DNA of 64,000 nucleotides from Streptococcus mitis bv. 2 str. SK95 (GTDB lineage: Bacteria; Bacillota; Bacilli; Lactobacillales; Streptococcaceae): contig NZ_AFUB01000019.1 in assembly GCF_000222705.1 (NCBI RefSeq), positions 1 through 64,000 of the forward strand, written 5' to 3'. Shown here piece by piece: positions 37,220 to 47,700 of the stretch. The first letter of the stretch is position 1. Each line of letters starts with the position of its first letter. Both the position numbers and the translations under genes were made by a program. Under the pieces are notes generated by a model that saw nothing but the letters and a program-made list of their open reading frames with translations, did not search any database and was not told the origin of the DNA.

Positions 37220-38185
37220 ATGAAAACATCCCTTAAACTTTACCTCACTGCTCTAGTGACTAGCTTCTTGCTCTTACTTGGTGCATGTAGTACAACTAAA
37301 ACTACGAAGCAGACAGAGACAAGTAGCTCTGCTCCAACAGAGATAACCATTAAAAGTTCACTAGATGAGGTCAAACTTTCAAAGGTTCCTGAAAAGATTG
37401 TGACCTTTGACCTCGGTGCTGCGGATACTATTCGCGCTTTAGGATTTGAAAAGAATATCGTCGGAATGCCTACAAAAACTGTTCCAACCTATCTCAAAAG
37501 CCTAGCTGAAAAAGTTAAAAATGTTGGTTCTATGAAAGAGCCTGATTTAGAAGCCATTGCCGCCCTTGAACCGGATTTGATTATCGCTTCACCACGTACC
37601 CAAAAGTTCGTAGACAAATTCAAAGAAATTGCTCCAACTGTCCTCTTTGAAGCTGGAAAAGAAGACTACTGGACTTCTACCAAGGCTAATATCGAATCCT
37701 TAGGAAGCGCCTTTGGTGAAACAGGCACACAGAAAGCCAAGGAAGAATTGGCTAACCTAGACAAGAGCATCCAAGAAGTCGCAACTAAAAACGAAAGTTC
37801 TGACAAAAAAGCCCTTGCGATCCTCCTTAATGAAGGAAAAATGGCAGCCTTCGGTGCCCAATCTCGTTTCTCTTTCTTGTACCAAACCTTGAAATTCAAG
37901 CCAACTGATACTAAATTTGAGGACTCTCGCCACGGTCAGGAAGTCAGCTTTGAAAGTGTGAAAGAAATCAACCCTGACATCCTCTTTGTCATCAACCGTA
38001 CCCTTGCCATCGGTGGGGACAACTCTAGCAACGATGGCGTCCTAGAAAATGCCCTCATCGCTGAAACTCCTGCCGCTAAAAACGGTCAGATTATCCAACT
38101 AACACCAGACCTCTGGTATCTAAGTGGTGGCGGACTTGAATCAACTAAACTCATGATTGAAGACGCTCAAAAAGCGTTGAAATAA
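37220..38185 (+). CDS. piuA: Iron-compound-binding lipoprotein PiuA
   Basis: 321 residues. The lipoprotein signal has lipobox LLGAC with Cys23. The mature protein is a class III periplasmic-binding-type fold (FatB/CeuE-like): KVPEKIVTFDLGAADTIRALG, MKEPDLEAIAALEPDLIIAS, LWYLSGGGLESTKLMI. It is almost identical to pneumococcal PiuA, which captures ferric catechol compounds or haem at the surface. AAAAGGAG lies before the ATG. It is the last gene of the operon. Confidence 0.96.
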   Translation: MKTSLKLYLTALVTSFLLLLGACSTTKTTKQTETSSSAPTEITIKSSLDEVKLSKVPEKIVTFDLGAADTIRALGFEKNIVGMPTKTVPTYLKSLAEKVKNVGSMKEPDLEAIAALEPDLIIASPRTQKFVDKFKEIAPTVLFEAGKEDYWTSTKANIESLGSAFGETGTQKAKEELANLDKSIQEVATKNESSDKKALAILLNEGKMAAFGAQSRFSFLYQTLKFKPTDTKFEDSRHGQEVSFESVKEINPDILFVINRTLAIGGDNSSNDGVLENALIAETPAAKNGQIIQLTPDLWYLSGGGLESTKLMIEDAQKALK

Positions 38186-38190
38186 GCAAG

Positions 38191-38228
38191 AAAACCCAAC
38201 ATCATCTGATGTTGGGTTATTTTTTTTC
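38191..38228. terminator. Bidirectional terminator piuA / yidD
   Basis: AACCCAACATCA and TGATGTTGGGTT form a 12-bp stem around TC, with a T-run toward piuA and a weaker one toward yidD. The stem begins six bases after the piuA stop and touches the yidD stop. Confidence 0.9.
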
Positions 38229-38459
38229 TTGATTCCGTTTTAGTGAAAAGTGGTCTGGGACGGGGTCCTTACCTGTTTTCGACCAGGGGTGGCAACGTAA
38301 AATCCGAGCCAAGCCCATCAAAACACCCTTGAAACCATGTTTTTCAATAGCCTGAATCATGTAGTTGGAACAAGTAGGATCAAAGCGACAAGAGGGTGGA
38401 AAGGCTGGTGAGATAAAGCGTTGGTAAAAGCGAACTGGCGCTATTAAGATTCGTTTCAT
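38217..38459 (-). CDS. yidD: Membrane protein insertion efficiency factor YidD
   Basis: 80 residues with the family signature [38 protein letters not shown]; the PSCRF and PTCSNY cysteines are conserved. It is an amphipathic membrane-associated helper of YidC-dependent insertion. Its ATG shares one base with the rluB stop (TAATG). Confidence 0.93.
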   Translation of the reverse strand: MKRILIAPVRFYQRFISPAFPPSCRFDPTCSNYMIQAIEKHGFKGVLMGLARILRCHPWSKTGKDPVPDHFSLKRNQEKK

Positions 38460-39181
38460 TATTTCTTGGTTACAGCCATAGTATGCAGTTGGCTGATTTC
38501 TTTTTTGTTAAGGCGACGGGATTCTCCCGGACGAAGGCCTGTCAAATCTAAGTGTCCAAAACGAGTCCGAGACAACTTGTCCACTTGGAGACCGACGGCT
38601 TCAAACATTTTTTTAACCTGATGGTTACGCCCTTCATGGATGGTCAACTGCACTACTGAGCGATTTTTGACTGGATCCACTTTGAGAATCTCATAGACAG
38701 CAGGCTTGGTTTTCTTGCCATCAATCTCAAGGCCACGGGTCAGGGGACGGAGATTTTCTTTGTTGGCCACACCTTTAACACGCGCGACATAGACCTTGTC
38801 AATCTCATTACGCGGGTGAATCATCTCATCCGTAAAATCCCCATCATTGGTCAAAATCAAGACACCAGATGTATCCCAGTCCAAACGTCCAACTGGGTAA
38901 ATACGTTCTTTGACATTGGGCAAGAGGTCAACAACCGTCTTGCGTCCCTTGTCATCTGTCACACTGGAAATGACACCACGTGGTTTGTTAAGCAGATAGT
39001 AGACCTTTTCTTCGTTATAGATAGGCTGGCCTTCAACTTCAACCTTATCACCAGCCTTGATGGTCGTTGCTAGTTCACGCACCACTTGGCCGTTGACCGT
39101 CACCAAGCCTTGCTTGATCAACTCTTCTGCTTTTCTCCTACTGGCCACACCTGCGTGGGCAATATATTTATTGATTCTCAT
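38459..39181 (-). CDS. rluB: Ribosomal large subunit pseudouridine synthase B
   Basis: 240 residues. The N-terminal S4 RNA-binding domain is [22 protein letters not shown], and the catalytic RluB/RsuA domain carries the active Asp in [18 protein letters not shown]. It makes pseudouridine in 23S rRNA helix 89/90. Its start lies inside the end of scpB (14-base overlap). Confidence 0.94.
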   Translation of the reverse strand: MRINKYIAHAGVASRRKAEELIKQGLVTVNGQVVRELATTIKAGDKVEVEGQPIYNEEKVYYLLNKPRGVISSVTDDKGRKTVVDLLPNVKERIYPVGRLDWDTSGVLILTNDGDFTDEMIHPRNEIDKVYVARVKGVANKENLRPLTRGLEIDGKKTKPAVYEILKVDPVKNRSVVQLTIHEGRNHQVKKMFEAVGLQVDKLSRTRFGHLDLTGLRPGESRRLNKKEISQLHTMAVTKK

Positions 39182-39737
39182 CTTCTTCTATCCTTTCACC
39201 AAATAATTGGCTTTCTTGGGCTTGAATCTCAAGCTCATCAATCACTGGCAGTTCTTCCAAATGGTTAATTCCCATGTAATCTAGGAAATAATCCGTAGTC
39301 ACATAGAGGTTGGGGCGCCCCAACACTTCTTTTTTTCCGTCTTCTCGTATCAAGTCAAAGGCCTGCAACTTTGCCAAGGCCCCACTCGAGTTAACCCCAC
39401 GGATGGCATCAATTTCTATCCGCGTAATGGGCTGCTTGTAGGCAATGATGGACAAGGTCTCAAGGGCAGCCCGAGACAGACTTTGGTTGATGGGAGCTTT
39501 GGAGTATTCCTTTAAAATCGCTGCAAATTGAGGCTTGGTCACCAATCTGTAAGCGCCCCCTGTCTCAATCAGGGACAAGCTCGACTCTTGGTCTTTTTCA
39601 TACTTTTGGGCTAATTTTTCTAAACTCTGCTGGATGCCTGTCGGAGGAAGCGATAGGAGTTCAGCCAACTGACGGACCCGAATCCCATCTTCACCTGCTA
39701 CAAACAAGAGCGCTTCTATTTCTGCTAAAGTACTCAT
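39168..39737 (-). CDS. scpB: Segregation and condensation protein B
   Basis: 189 residues. Two winged-helix domains ([25 protein letters not shown] and [38 protein letters not shown]) match ScpB, the kite subunit of the SMC-ScpAB condensin that organises the chromosome. It follows scpA after 18 bases. Confidence 0.95.
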   Translation of the reverse strand: MSTLAEIEALLFVAGEDGIRVRQLAELLSLPPTGIQQSLEKLAQKYEKDQESSLSLIETGGAYRLVTKPQFAAILKEYSKAPINQSLSRAALETLSIIAYKQPITRIEIDAIRGVNSSGALAKLQAFDLIREDGKKEVLGRPNLYVTTDYFLDYMGINHLEELPVIDELEIQAQESQLFGERIEEDENQ

Positions 39738-39755
39738 CTTTCCTCTCTATCAAGT

Positions 39756-40484
39756 CTAGCTTTGTGCCTCTTGACTTTCTTCCTTCTTTTCCATGAGATA
39801 GATATCTCCGAAACTCTCCTCTTGAACAAGGATCAGTTCTTGGGTTTTGATTAACTCTAGGGTTGCCAAAAAGAGGGTGATGACCTCTTGGATATTTTGG
39901 GCTTCCTTGAACAAATCCTGCAAGCGTAACTGGTCTCGTCCAGCCAAGGACTCTTTTACAATACCCATCATGTCCTCAATCTTATACTCATCCCGCAAGA
40001 TGGTCGTGTGGTTCTGAGCGAATTCCTCTTTTTTCTTGGCTAGGATATTGGAAAAAGCCAAAAAGAGGTCAATGGTCGTCCTATCATGCACAAGCTCCGC
40101 ATCTTCGTAGATCAACTCTGTCGGCGCTTTGGAATAGTACTGAGCCCGATCTTGGTGCTTAGCCTCCAAGTGCTCACCCAAGAGCTTAAACTTACGGTAT
40201 TCTTCGATTTGGGAGAGGAGATCCTGCTCCAGGTCATCCTCCAAATCTGTCACTTCTGCTACCTTTGGAAGGAGTTTGCGGCTCTTGATGAGCATCAACT
40301 GACTGGCCATGACCATATACTCACCAGTCACTTCCAGACGCATATCCTGCAGGGTTGAGACATAGGCTAGATACTGTTCGATGACTTCCGTAATGGGCAC
40401 ATCGTAAATATCCATCTGATACTTGGAAACCAAGTGCAAGAGCAAGTCCAGTGGCCCTTCAAAATCTTTTAATTTAATATCCAT
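39756..40484 (-). CDS. scpA: Segregation and condensation protein A
   Basis: 242 residues. The kleisin N-terminus is [39 protein letters not shown], and a C-terminal winged helix binds the SMC head ([30 protein letters not shown]). It bridges SMC heads with ScpB. The start overlaps the stop of the xerD-like gene (TAATG). Confidence 0.95.
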   Translation of the reverse strand: MDIKLKDFEGPLDLLLHLVSKYQMDIYDVPITEVIEQYLAYVSTLQDMRLEVTGEYMVMASQLMLIKSRKLLPKVAEVTDLEDDLEQDLLSQIEEYRKFKLLGEHLEAKHQDRAQYYSKAPTELIYEDAELVHDRTTIDLFLAFSNILAKKKEEFAQNHTTILRDEYKIEDMMGIVKESLAGRDQLRLQDLFKEAQNIQEVITLFLATLELIKTQELILVQEESFGDIYLMEKKEESQEAQS

Positions 40485-41218
40485 TATCTATATTTTTCTA
40501 AGGTCAGGACTGTTTTTAATCCTAATTTTTTTGCTATTTCGTACAAATCGACCTTGTTTTCTATTTGTCTTAGAATGAACTGTTCCCGCAAGGCTTGGGC
40601 TGATAAGGCTGGGAAACCTTTCTCCTTGACAAAAGATTCTAGCTGACGAAAGGCCCACTGACGAGAATAGGCTTTCCCTCCCCTTTCAAAAAGATAGGTC
40701 TGGCCCATCAAGGGTTTCAATTCTGAAAGCAAGGTCATGGGAATAGTGACAATCCTCTGTTGGGAAGCCTTGTTGATTCGCAACACCTGAAAATCCAAAT
40801 TGATATCCGCAACCTTGAGAGCTAAAATCTCGCTAGGCAAGAGTCCCATTTCTAGGATTAAGAGCGCTAGCAGGCGTCCCTCTGGATAGTCACTTTCCTG
40901 CCAAAAAGAGGCTAGGTCTAACAGTTCTGGCTTTTCGGTCTTCTTTTCAGCTTGTTTGGCTAATTCCAAGCGGTAAAAACTGTCCACCTCTCCTGTTTGA
41001 TAGAGAAAGTAGAGAAATTGGTTACAGGACGAAAGTTTCCGTTTCTGGGCGCTCATTTTTAGATTGGCTAGCTGGGCTTGGTAAATCTTGAGACTGGTAT
41101 CAGAGATCCGCTCACCTACAATGTCTAAAAACTGCTCCAGATCATACTTATAGGACTGCTTGGAATTGGCAGACAAACCCTGCTTTCCCTCTAAAAAGTC
41201 TGAAATCCTATCTCTCAT
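40484..41218 (-). CDS. XerD-like tyrosine recombinase homologue, degenerate active site
   Basis: 244 residues ([31 protein letters not shown]). It has an N-terminal SAM-like core-binding domain and a C-terminal recombinase fold. The catalytic residues are eroded. Box I, normally GLRxSE, reads GLLPSE; box II, normally HxLRH, reads LREQF; and the LGH region reads [13 protein letters not shown]. Streptococci use XerS at dif, so this is not the dimer-resolution enzyme and may be structural. ATG at 41218 is chosen from homologues; 41224 is possible. Its position beside scpA is conserved. Confidence 0.88.
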   Translation of the reverse strand: MRDRISDFLEGKQGLSANSKQSYKYDLEQFLDIVGERISDTSLKIYQAQLANLKMSAQKRKLSSCNQFLYFLYQTGEVDSFYRLELAKQAEKKTEKPELLDLASFWQESDYPEGRLLALLILEMGLLPSEILALKVADINLDFQVLRINKASQQRIVTIPMTLLSELKPLMGQTYLFERGGKAYSRQWAFRQLESFVKEKGFPALSAQALREQFILRQIENKVDLYEIAKKLGLKTVLTLEKYR

Positions 41219-41676
41219 TTGCATCGAATCTCATAATCCTTATTAAAATCATGCAAGAGAGCATTGACAGCCTTGAGGATGGACTTGCGCGTGATGATTC
41301 CTTGAAAAATTCCTTCATCATCTACCACGGGCAAGAAGGGTTCATCTACCAGTTTATGGAGAACCTCTGTGATGTTATAGTCTGGAGCGACGACTGCCAC
41401 ATCTGTCTTGGTCATATTGACGATATCTGTCGTTGCCATCTGTTCATCCGTCAAACCTTGCTCCATTTGATAAGCCAAAATATCTCTCAGACCAATGGTT
41501 CCGACAAAGCGTTTGTCAAAGGTCACAACAGGGATACGGGTATAAGTGATTTGGCTCAACACTAAAATCGCATGGTCGGCATTGTGGGTATCAATCAAAG
41601 CTGCTAGATTCTCAGCAGGGGTAAGAAAAGTCTCTTCCTGCTCCAGTAAAAATGCTTCAAATTCCTTGGCAATCAT
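41215..41676 (-). CDS. cbpB: CBS-domain protein, CbpB/DarB-like
   Basis: 153 residues made of two CBS motifs (ALIDTHNADHAILVLSQ ... RIPVVTFDKRFVGTIGLRDIL and VAVVAPDYNITEVLHKLV ... FLPVVDDEGIFQGIITRKSIL). The size and layout match DarB/CbpB, which bind cyclic di-AMP and control Rel or pyruvate carboxylase in Bacillus and Listeria. Nucleotide binding here is inferred. It overlaps the phosphoesterase gene upstream by four bases. Confidence 0.85.
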   Translation of the reverse strand: MIAKEFEAFLLEQEETFLTPAENLAALIDTHNADHAILVLSQITYTRIPVVTFDKRFVGTIGLRDILAYQMEQGLTDEQMATTDIVNMTKTDVAVVAPDYNITEVLHKLVDEPFLPVVDDEGIFQGIITRKSILKAVNALLHDFNKDYEIRCK

Positions 41677-42194
41677 CGAGCAAACTCCTTGGACAAGCCT
41701 GGATAAACCTCATGATCACGTGTCAAAAAGTCTACTTTGAAACAGCTGTCATCAATCTCCACACGGGCATAGAGGCATTCCCTGATGGTTCCTCGTGGTT
41801 GGCTGATGGAGCCTGGATTTAAAAAGAGTGTTTTTCCTTCCATCCAAGCATTTGGAACATGCAAGTGACCATAGAGACAGATATCGGCATCTTCTTCCTG
41901 AGCCCAGTAGTCCAACTTTTGAAAATTGAAATTGATATCAAATAAGTGTCCGTGAGTCTGGATAATCTTGGTCGGACCAAGTTGTGTCACCAAACGTTCT
42001 GGGTAGCCAGCATAAAAGTCCATGTTGCCTTTGACGACATGGATGCCCTCCCAGAGCGAAGAATCTGGACGAAGTTCAGAGTCCCCATCGTGAAAAATGG
42101 CATCGACTTTCCCCAGATAGCGGTCACGAATTTCTTCCACAATCAAGCTATCGCCATGGGAATCACTCATTACAATGATGGTTTGCTTTGCCAT
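41673..42194 (-). CDS. YfcE/MJ0936-type metallophosphoesterase
   Basis: 173 residues with all calcineurin-like metal motifs: [33 protein letters not shown] and NPGSIS. It is a cytoplasmic two-metal phosphodiesterase; YfcE homologues hydrolyse artificial phosphodiesters and the natural substrate is uncertain. It overlaps the end of rdgB by 25 bases. Confidence 0.92.
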   Translation of the reverse strand: MAKQTIIVMSDSHGDSLIVEEIRDRYLGKVDAIFHDGDSELRPDSSLWEGIHVVKGNMDFYAGYPERLVTQLGPTKIIQTHGHLFDINFNFQKLDYWAQEEDADICLYGHLHVPNAWMEGKTLFLNPGSISQPRGTIRECLYARVEIDDSCFKVDFLTRDHEVYPGLSKEFAR

Positions 42195-43141
42195 GATGGA
42201 AATACCTCCAAAAGTTTCTTAACGGCTAAGGCACGGTGGGACTGGCTATTTTTTTCTTCCAGGGTTAATTCAGCTGCTGACTTGCCTGTCTCTCCCACAA
42301 GGAAAAGTGGATCATAGCCAAAGCCATTTTCACCCTTGGGTTCAAAGTTGATATAACCTGGCCAGTCAGCTTCAACAACCAAGCTTTCCTTGTTTGGACT
42401 GGCTACAACCAGGGTCGTGTGGAATTGAGCGGAACGGTCCTTGAGATCAAAGACCATGGCCAATTCGTGCAAGAGCTTGGCATTATTTTCACGATCAGTC
42501 GCTCCCACTCCTGCAAAACGGGCTGACCAGACTCCTGGCAAACCACCGAGGACATCGACTTTGAGACCTGAGTCATCTGCCAAAACCATCTTGCCTGTTA
42601 ATTGGGAAATGGTTTCTGCTTTCAGGCGAGCATTTTCTTCGAAGGTCATGCCTGTTTCTGCTACTTCAGGCAGGTCAGGATAGTCATTGAGATTTTCCAC
42701 ATCGTAGCCTAACTTATCAAAGATAGCTCGGAATTCCTTAGTCTTGCCCTCGTTACGAGTCGCAATCAACAAGGTTTCTCTAACCTTGTTAGTTTCAAAG
42801 AAGGCTTGAACATTGACCCCTTCTTTAGGCAATTCTACATGCAGGAGTTGCCCATTTTCAACCAAGAGTAGGGCTCCCTGACGTTGGATGACTTCCAAGT
42901 TACGTCCTGCTTCCGCATTTAAAATCTCAACGATAAAGGAGAGCAGACGGAAGTTAGAAGACCAGCGCATCACCGTTATCGTAATCGGAAAGCCATTTTC
43001 CTCATCACGAAAAATCCGCGCCAAATCCATAAAATCAAGATTAAGCGGATCTTTGATAAGGCTGTAGATGCCTCCATAGATGTCCCAGACACCGACATAC
43101 CAGTCCTGGTCGTCCTTGTATTCATAAATTTTGTTTGTCAT
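42170..43141 (-). CDS. rdgB: Non-canonical purine NTP pyrophosphatase with N-terminal extension
   Basis: 323 residues. Residues about 130-315 form the HAM1/RdgB domain ([81 protein letters not shown]), which hydrolyses ITP, XTP and dITP. An extra N-terminal domain of about 125 residues ([24 protein letters not shown]) is seen in streptococcal versions; its job is unknown. The start ATG overlaps the murI stop (ATGA). Confidence 0.93.
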   Translation of the reverse strand: MTNKIYEYKDDQDWYVGVWDIYGGIYSLIKDPLNLDFMDLARIFRDEENGFPITITVMRWSSNFRLLSFIVEILNAEAGRNLEVIQRQGALLLVENGQLLHVELPKEGVNVQAFFETNKVRETLLIATRNEGKTKEFRAIFDKLGYDVENLNDYPDLPEVAETGMTFEENARLKAETISQLTGKMVLADDSGLKVDVLGGLPGVWSARFAGVGATDRENNAKLLHELAMVFDLKDRSAQFHTTLVVASPNKESLVVEADWPGYINFEPKGENGFGYDPLFLVGETGKSAAELTLEEKNSQSHRALAVKKLLEVFPSWQSKPSL

Positions 43142-43932
43142 AATGTTACATGCTCCACATGAATTTCTTTTTCCAGCCATTCTGCTCCAATTTGGGCAAA
43201 ACTTTGGCTATTGGCTGTTGTGTAAAAACGATGTTGAAGAGGTCCCGCATCTCGGCTACGATTGATTTCGAAGTAGTTAAGCAAAACCGAGATATCCCGT
43301 ACGCACTCTGCCCCGCTATCGATGAGCTGAACTTTGGGGCCCATGACATTCTGGATGATGGGGCGAAGGAGCGGATAGTGGGTACAACCCAAAATCAGGC
43401 TATCCACCTTTCCAACCAAGGGGCGCAGAGTTTCATAAACCACTTTCTTGGTTACACTGGTTGATAAGGCACCAGACTCGACCAAAGGGGCAAACTTGGG
43501 ACAGGCCAAACTTTCCACCTGTAAGTCTGGATCCAAATCATGGATTTTCTGACGGTAGATGTCTGATTGTACCGTCATGGGTGTTCCAATCACTCCGATT
43601 TTCCCACCTTGACTGGACTTGATAGCTGCCGAAGCTCCTGGCAAAATCACACCTAGGACAGGAATGTCTAATTGAGCCTTGATTTCTTCCCAGACGACCG
43701 CAGTCGCAGTATTACAAGCAATGACAATCATCTTGACATCCTTAGTCAAGAGAAAGTTGACCAACTGCCAAGTATATTCACGGATTTGCTCAGCAGGACG
43801 GGGACCATAGGGCGCCCGTGCTGAATCTCCAATATAGACGATTTCTTCATGGGGAAGCTGGCGCATAAGCTCACGAACAACGGTCAAGCCCCCGACACCC
43901 GAATCCAAAAAACCAATTGGTCGATTATCCAT
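43138..43932 (-). CDS. murI: Glutamate racemase
   Basis: 264 residues. It makes D-glutamate for peptidoglycan from L-glutamate using two cysteines: [13 protein letters not shown] and [11 protein letters not shown]. The N-terminal [15 protein letters not shown] and GDSARAPYG motifs are intact. It is the first gene of the murI-rdgB-phosphoesterase-cbpB-xerD-like-scpA-scpB-rluB-yidD run, whose starts and stops mostly overlap, suggesting one long operon. Confidence 0.96.
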   Translation of the reverse strand: MDNRPIGFLDSGVGGLTVVRELMRQLPHEEIVYIGDSARAPYGPRPAEQIREYTWQLVNFLLTKDVKMIVIACNTATAVVWEEIKAQLDIPVLGVILPGASAAIKSSQGGKIGVIGTPMTVQSDIYRQKIHDLDPDLQVESLACPKFAPLVESGALSTSVTKKVVYETLRPLVGKVDSLILGCTHYPLLRPIIQNVMGPKVQLIDSGAECVRDISVLLNYFEINRSRDAGPLQHRFYTTANSQSFAQIGAEWLEKEIHVEHVTL

Positions 43933-44036
43933 ACAGTCTTCTTTCTAGTCTTTTTTCTGATTGATAGTTCATCATGATTTCTTGTCCTGAACGATTTGAC
44001 CGACAGCTTGATAGAATGCCAACTGCCTCTCTCTTA

Positions 44037-44064
44037 ATCATAATCAAATATCAATAGAATGCAA
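44037..44064 (-). promoter_or_regulatory. Promoter of the murI operon
   Basis: -35 TTGCAT (44059-44064), 16-base spacer, -10 TATGAT (44037-44042). A leader of about 100 bases follows before the murI ATG. Confidence 0.6.
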
Positions 44065-44104
44065 GGAAAAAGTCTTATCCTTGAGAACTATTGAACATAG
44101 TGAG

Positions 44105-44130
44105 AAGTCTGGAACTTTCATCCCAGACTT
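44105..44130. terminator. Hairpin after yneF
   Basis: AAGTCTGG and CCAGACTT pair around a ten-base loop just after the yneF stop. The T-run is poor on the minus strand. Confidence 0.45.
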
Positions 44131-44137
44131 TTCCTAT

Positions 44138-44386
44138 TTATTTTTTCTTTTTATTGTTAGCGAGGGCTGCTTTTTGTTGACGGATGATTTGGTGGTAAAC
44201 TTGTTGTACCTTGGCTTCGCTTGGTTTTTGACCATTTGCACTCAAGAGAGCACGAACTGCCTCAGCATTCAAACGTGGGTTGTCCGCAAATTCTTTTTCA
44301 ATTTGCTTACGAACCAAGTACATCCCTCCAAGAGCTCCTCCTAGAAAAGCTAGCACAATCAAGACAATTGCTAAAAGTAAATCCAT
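44138..44386 (-). CDS. yneF: YneF family (UPF0154) small membrane protein
   Basis: 82 residues: an N-terminal membrane helix ([23 protein letters not shown]), then the conserved cytoplasmic domain [38 protein letters not shown] and a Lys tail. Its function is unknown though it is conserved in Firmicutes. ATG at 44386 with AGGAG seven bases upstream is chosen over a longer frame. Confidence 0.9.
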   Translation of the reverse strand: MDLLLAIVLIVLAFLGGALGGMYLVRKQIEKEFADNPRLNAEAVRALLSANGQKPSEAKVQQVYHQIIRQQKAALANNKKKK

Positions 44387-44604
44387 TCTTTTTCTCCTGT
44401 TTCTTTTTGAGTCTTCTATATTATACCACAAAGTGACTTTCCTGACTAGTTTGTTTTACGCTTTCAAGGAGGGGTTAAGCCAATTCTAAGCTAGTCTTAC
44501 AATCAGAATGAACTATGAAATTACGAATAATTCCACCCTTTCCTCTCTTTCTTCTACTTTTTTAAGAAAAAACAACAACAAATATGTCTCTTGCAGAAAA
44601 CCTC

Positions 44605-44632
44605 TTGACAAATGCTAGATGACCAGTAGAAT
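44605..44632 (+). promoter_or_regulatory. Promoter of the GH95 gene
   Basis: -35 TTGACA (44605-44610), 16-base spacer, -10 TAGAAT (44627-44632), about 85 bases before the ATG. Confidence 0.75.
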
Positions 44633-44683
44633 GGGAGGTGAGGAGATAAATAGAAACGAATTAAAAGGAACTGCTTTATAAAA

Positions 44684-44697
44684 TGTAAGCGGTTTCG
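44684..44697 (+). promoter_or_regulatory. cre-like site in the GH95 leader
   Basis: TGTAAGCGGTTTCG agrees with TGWAARCGYTWNCW at 12 of 14 positions and lies about 45 bases downstream of the predicted start site, a roadblock position for CcpA. Confidence 0.65.
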
Positions 44698-44717
44698 AAT
44701 AAACGAAGGAGGGTTTT

Positions 44718-47700
44718 ATGAAAAAACACTTTTGGGAGAAATCCTGTCGCTATAGCATCCGCAAGCTGACGGTTGGGACTGCTTCTGTTTTACTAGGAGC
44801 TGTTTTTCTAGTCAACCACACTGTCTCCGCAGACAGTGTTGAGGTCAAACAAACTGAACAGACCTCAGTCGAAGCTAGCACTAAGCCTGATAGTGAACCT
44901 AGAGCAGTTGAAGCTACTAGGACCACAAATCCGCCTCTAGCTGAGAGCCCAGCTGCCGAAAGCAAGCCAACCGAGGAGACTCAGACTATAAGTAGTCAAG
45001 CTAGTGAAGAAGCTATTGTAGAAGCTAAAGAAAATAAGGAACCTGAAAAAGCAGATCAGCCCGTGACAAAGCAAGAAAACTATCAACTCAACTACAATCA
45101 ACCAACAGCTCCCTCCTATGATGGATGGGAAAAGCAAGCCCTCCCTGTCGGAAATGGAGAGATGGGAGCCAAGGTTTTCGGTCTCATCGGGGAAGAGAGA
45201 ATCCAGTACAACGAAAAGACCCTCTGGTCAGGAGGTCCCCAACCTGATAGTACCGATTATAACGGAGGGAACTACAAGGAGCGCTATAAGGTCTTGGCAG
45301 AGATTCGTAAAGCTCTCGAAGATGGAGACCGCCAAAAAGCCAAACAACTAGCTGAACAAAATCTAGTTGGACCAAACAACGCCCAGTATGGTCGCTACCT
45401 AGCCTTTGGGGATATATTCATGGTCTTTAATAACCAGAAGAAAGGGCTTGATACTGTAACAGACTATCACCGCAGTTTGGATATCACAGAAGCTACTACG
45501 ACTACTTCTTATACCCAAGATGGGACGACCTTCAAACGCGAAACCTTCTCCAGCTATCCTGATGATGTCACCGTGACTCACTTGACCAAAAAAGGAAACA
45601 AGACGCTTGACTTTACCCTTTGGAATAGCTTGACAGAGGACTTACTTGCTAATGGCAACTACTCTTGGGAATATTCCAACTATAAGAACGGTCATGTCAC
45701 TACAGATGAAAACGGAATCCTTCTAAAGGGAACTGTCAAAGATAACGGTCTCAAGTTTGCATCCTATCTAGGAATTAAAACAGACGGAAAGGTGACTGTT
45801 CAGAATGAGACTCTAACTGTTACAGGCGCAAGCTATGCAACCCTCTATCTCAGTGCCAAGACTAACTTTGCTCAAAATCCTAAAACCAACTATCGAAAAG
45901 ACATCGACCTCGAAAAAACAGTTAAAGGGATTGTAGAAGCAGCTAAGGCCAAAGACTACAAGACACTTAAAAAGGCCCACATCAAGGATTATCAAAGTCT
46001 CTTTAACCGCGTTAAACTAAATCTAGGCGGAAACAAGACTGCTCAAACGACAAAAGAGGCCCTTCAAGGCTATAACCCAGAAAAAGGGCAAAAATTGGAA
46101 GAACTCTTCTTCCAATACGGACGTTATTTACTCATCAGTTCGTCTCGTGATCGGACAGATGCCCTGCCTGCCAACCTACAAGGAGTCTGGAATGCTGTAG
46201 ACAATCCGCCTTGGAACGCTGACTACCACCTCAATGTCAATTTGCAAATGAACTATTGGCCAGCCTACATGAGCAACCTTGCTGAAACAGCCAAGCCAAT
46301 GATCAATTACATTGATGACATGCGCTATTATGGTCGTATCGCTGCCAAGGAATACGCTGGTATCGAATCCAAAGACGGACAAGAAAATGGTTGGCTTGTC
46401 CACACCCAGGCGACACCATTTGGCTGGACTACTCCAGGCTGGAATTACTATTGGGGGTGGTCTCCTGCAGCCAATGCTTGGATGATGCAGAACGTCTATG
46501 ACTACTATAAGTTCACCAAGGATGAGACCTATCTCAAAGAAAAGATTTATCCAATGCTCAAGGAAACAGCTAAGTTCTGGAACTCCTTCTTGCACTATGA
46601 CCAGGCCAGTGACCGTTGGGTGTCTTCTCCATCCTACTCACCAGAACACGGGACCATCACCATCGGAAATACCTTTGACCAGTCACTAGTCTGGCAGTTA
46701 TTCCACGACTACATGGAAGTCGCCAACCATCTGAATGTCGACAAAGACTTAGTCACAGAGATCAAGGCTAAATTTGACAAACTCAAACCGCTTCACATCA
46801 ACAAAGAGGGACGCATCAAGGAATGGTACGAGGAGGACAGTCCGCAATTCACCAATGAAGGGATTGAAAATCACCACCGCCACGTTTCCCATCTAGTTGG
46901 GCTCTTCCCTGGTACGCTCTTTAGCAAAGATCAAGCTGAATACCTAGAGGCTGCGCGTGCTACCTTGAATCACCGTGGAGATGGTGGTACGGGTTGGTCT
47001 AAGGCAAATAAAATCAACCTCTGGGCTCGCCTGCTGGATGGTAACCGTGCCCATCGATTGCTCGCTGAACAACTCAAGTACTCAACCCTAGAAAACCTTT
47101 GGGATACCCACGCTCCTTTCCAAATCGATGGCAACTTTGGAGCGACCAGTGGGATGGCAGAAATGATCCTCCAATCTCATACAGGCTATATTGCCCCACT
47201 GCCAGCCCTTCCAGATGCATGGAAAGACGGACAGGTTTCTGGATTGGTTGCCCGAGGAAACTTTGAAGTCAGCATGAAGTGGAAAGATAAAAATCTGCAA
47301 AGCTTGTCCTTCCTGTCAAATGTCGGTGGAGACCTGGTTGTAGACTATCCAAATATCGAATCCAGCCAAATCAAGGTCAATGGCAAACCAGTCAAGGCAA
47401 CGATCCTTAAAGATAATCGCATCCAGCTTGCAACGCAAAAAGGTGACGTCATTACCTTTGAACACTTCCCTGGTCGTGTAACCAGTCTAACAGCAGTTCG
47501 ACAAAATGGAGTCACTGCCGAACTCACCTTTAACCAAGTAGAAGGCGCTACCCACTATGTCATCCAAAGACAAGTGAAAGACGAAACTGGCCAAACCTCT
47601 GCGACCAGAGAATTTGTAACCAATCAAACCCACTTTATTGACCGATCACTCAATCCTCAACTCGCCTACACTTATACTGTAAAGGCTATGCTGGGCGAAC

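Noticed and set aside
46176-46595. A 139-codon antisense frame inside the GH95 domain
   Set aside because: No start signal or homology; the sense strand encodes the conserved catalytic core.
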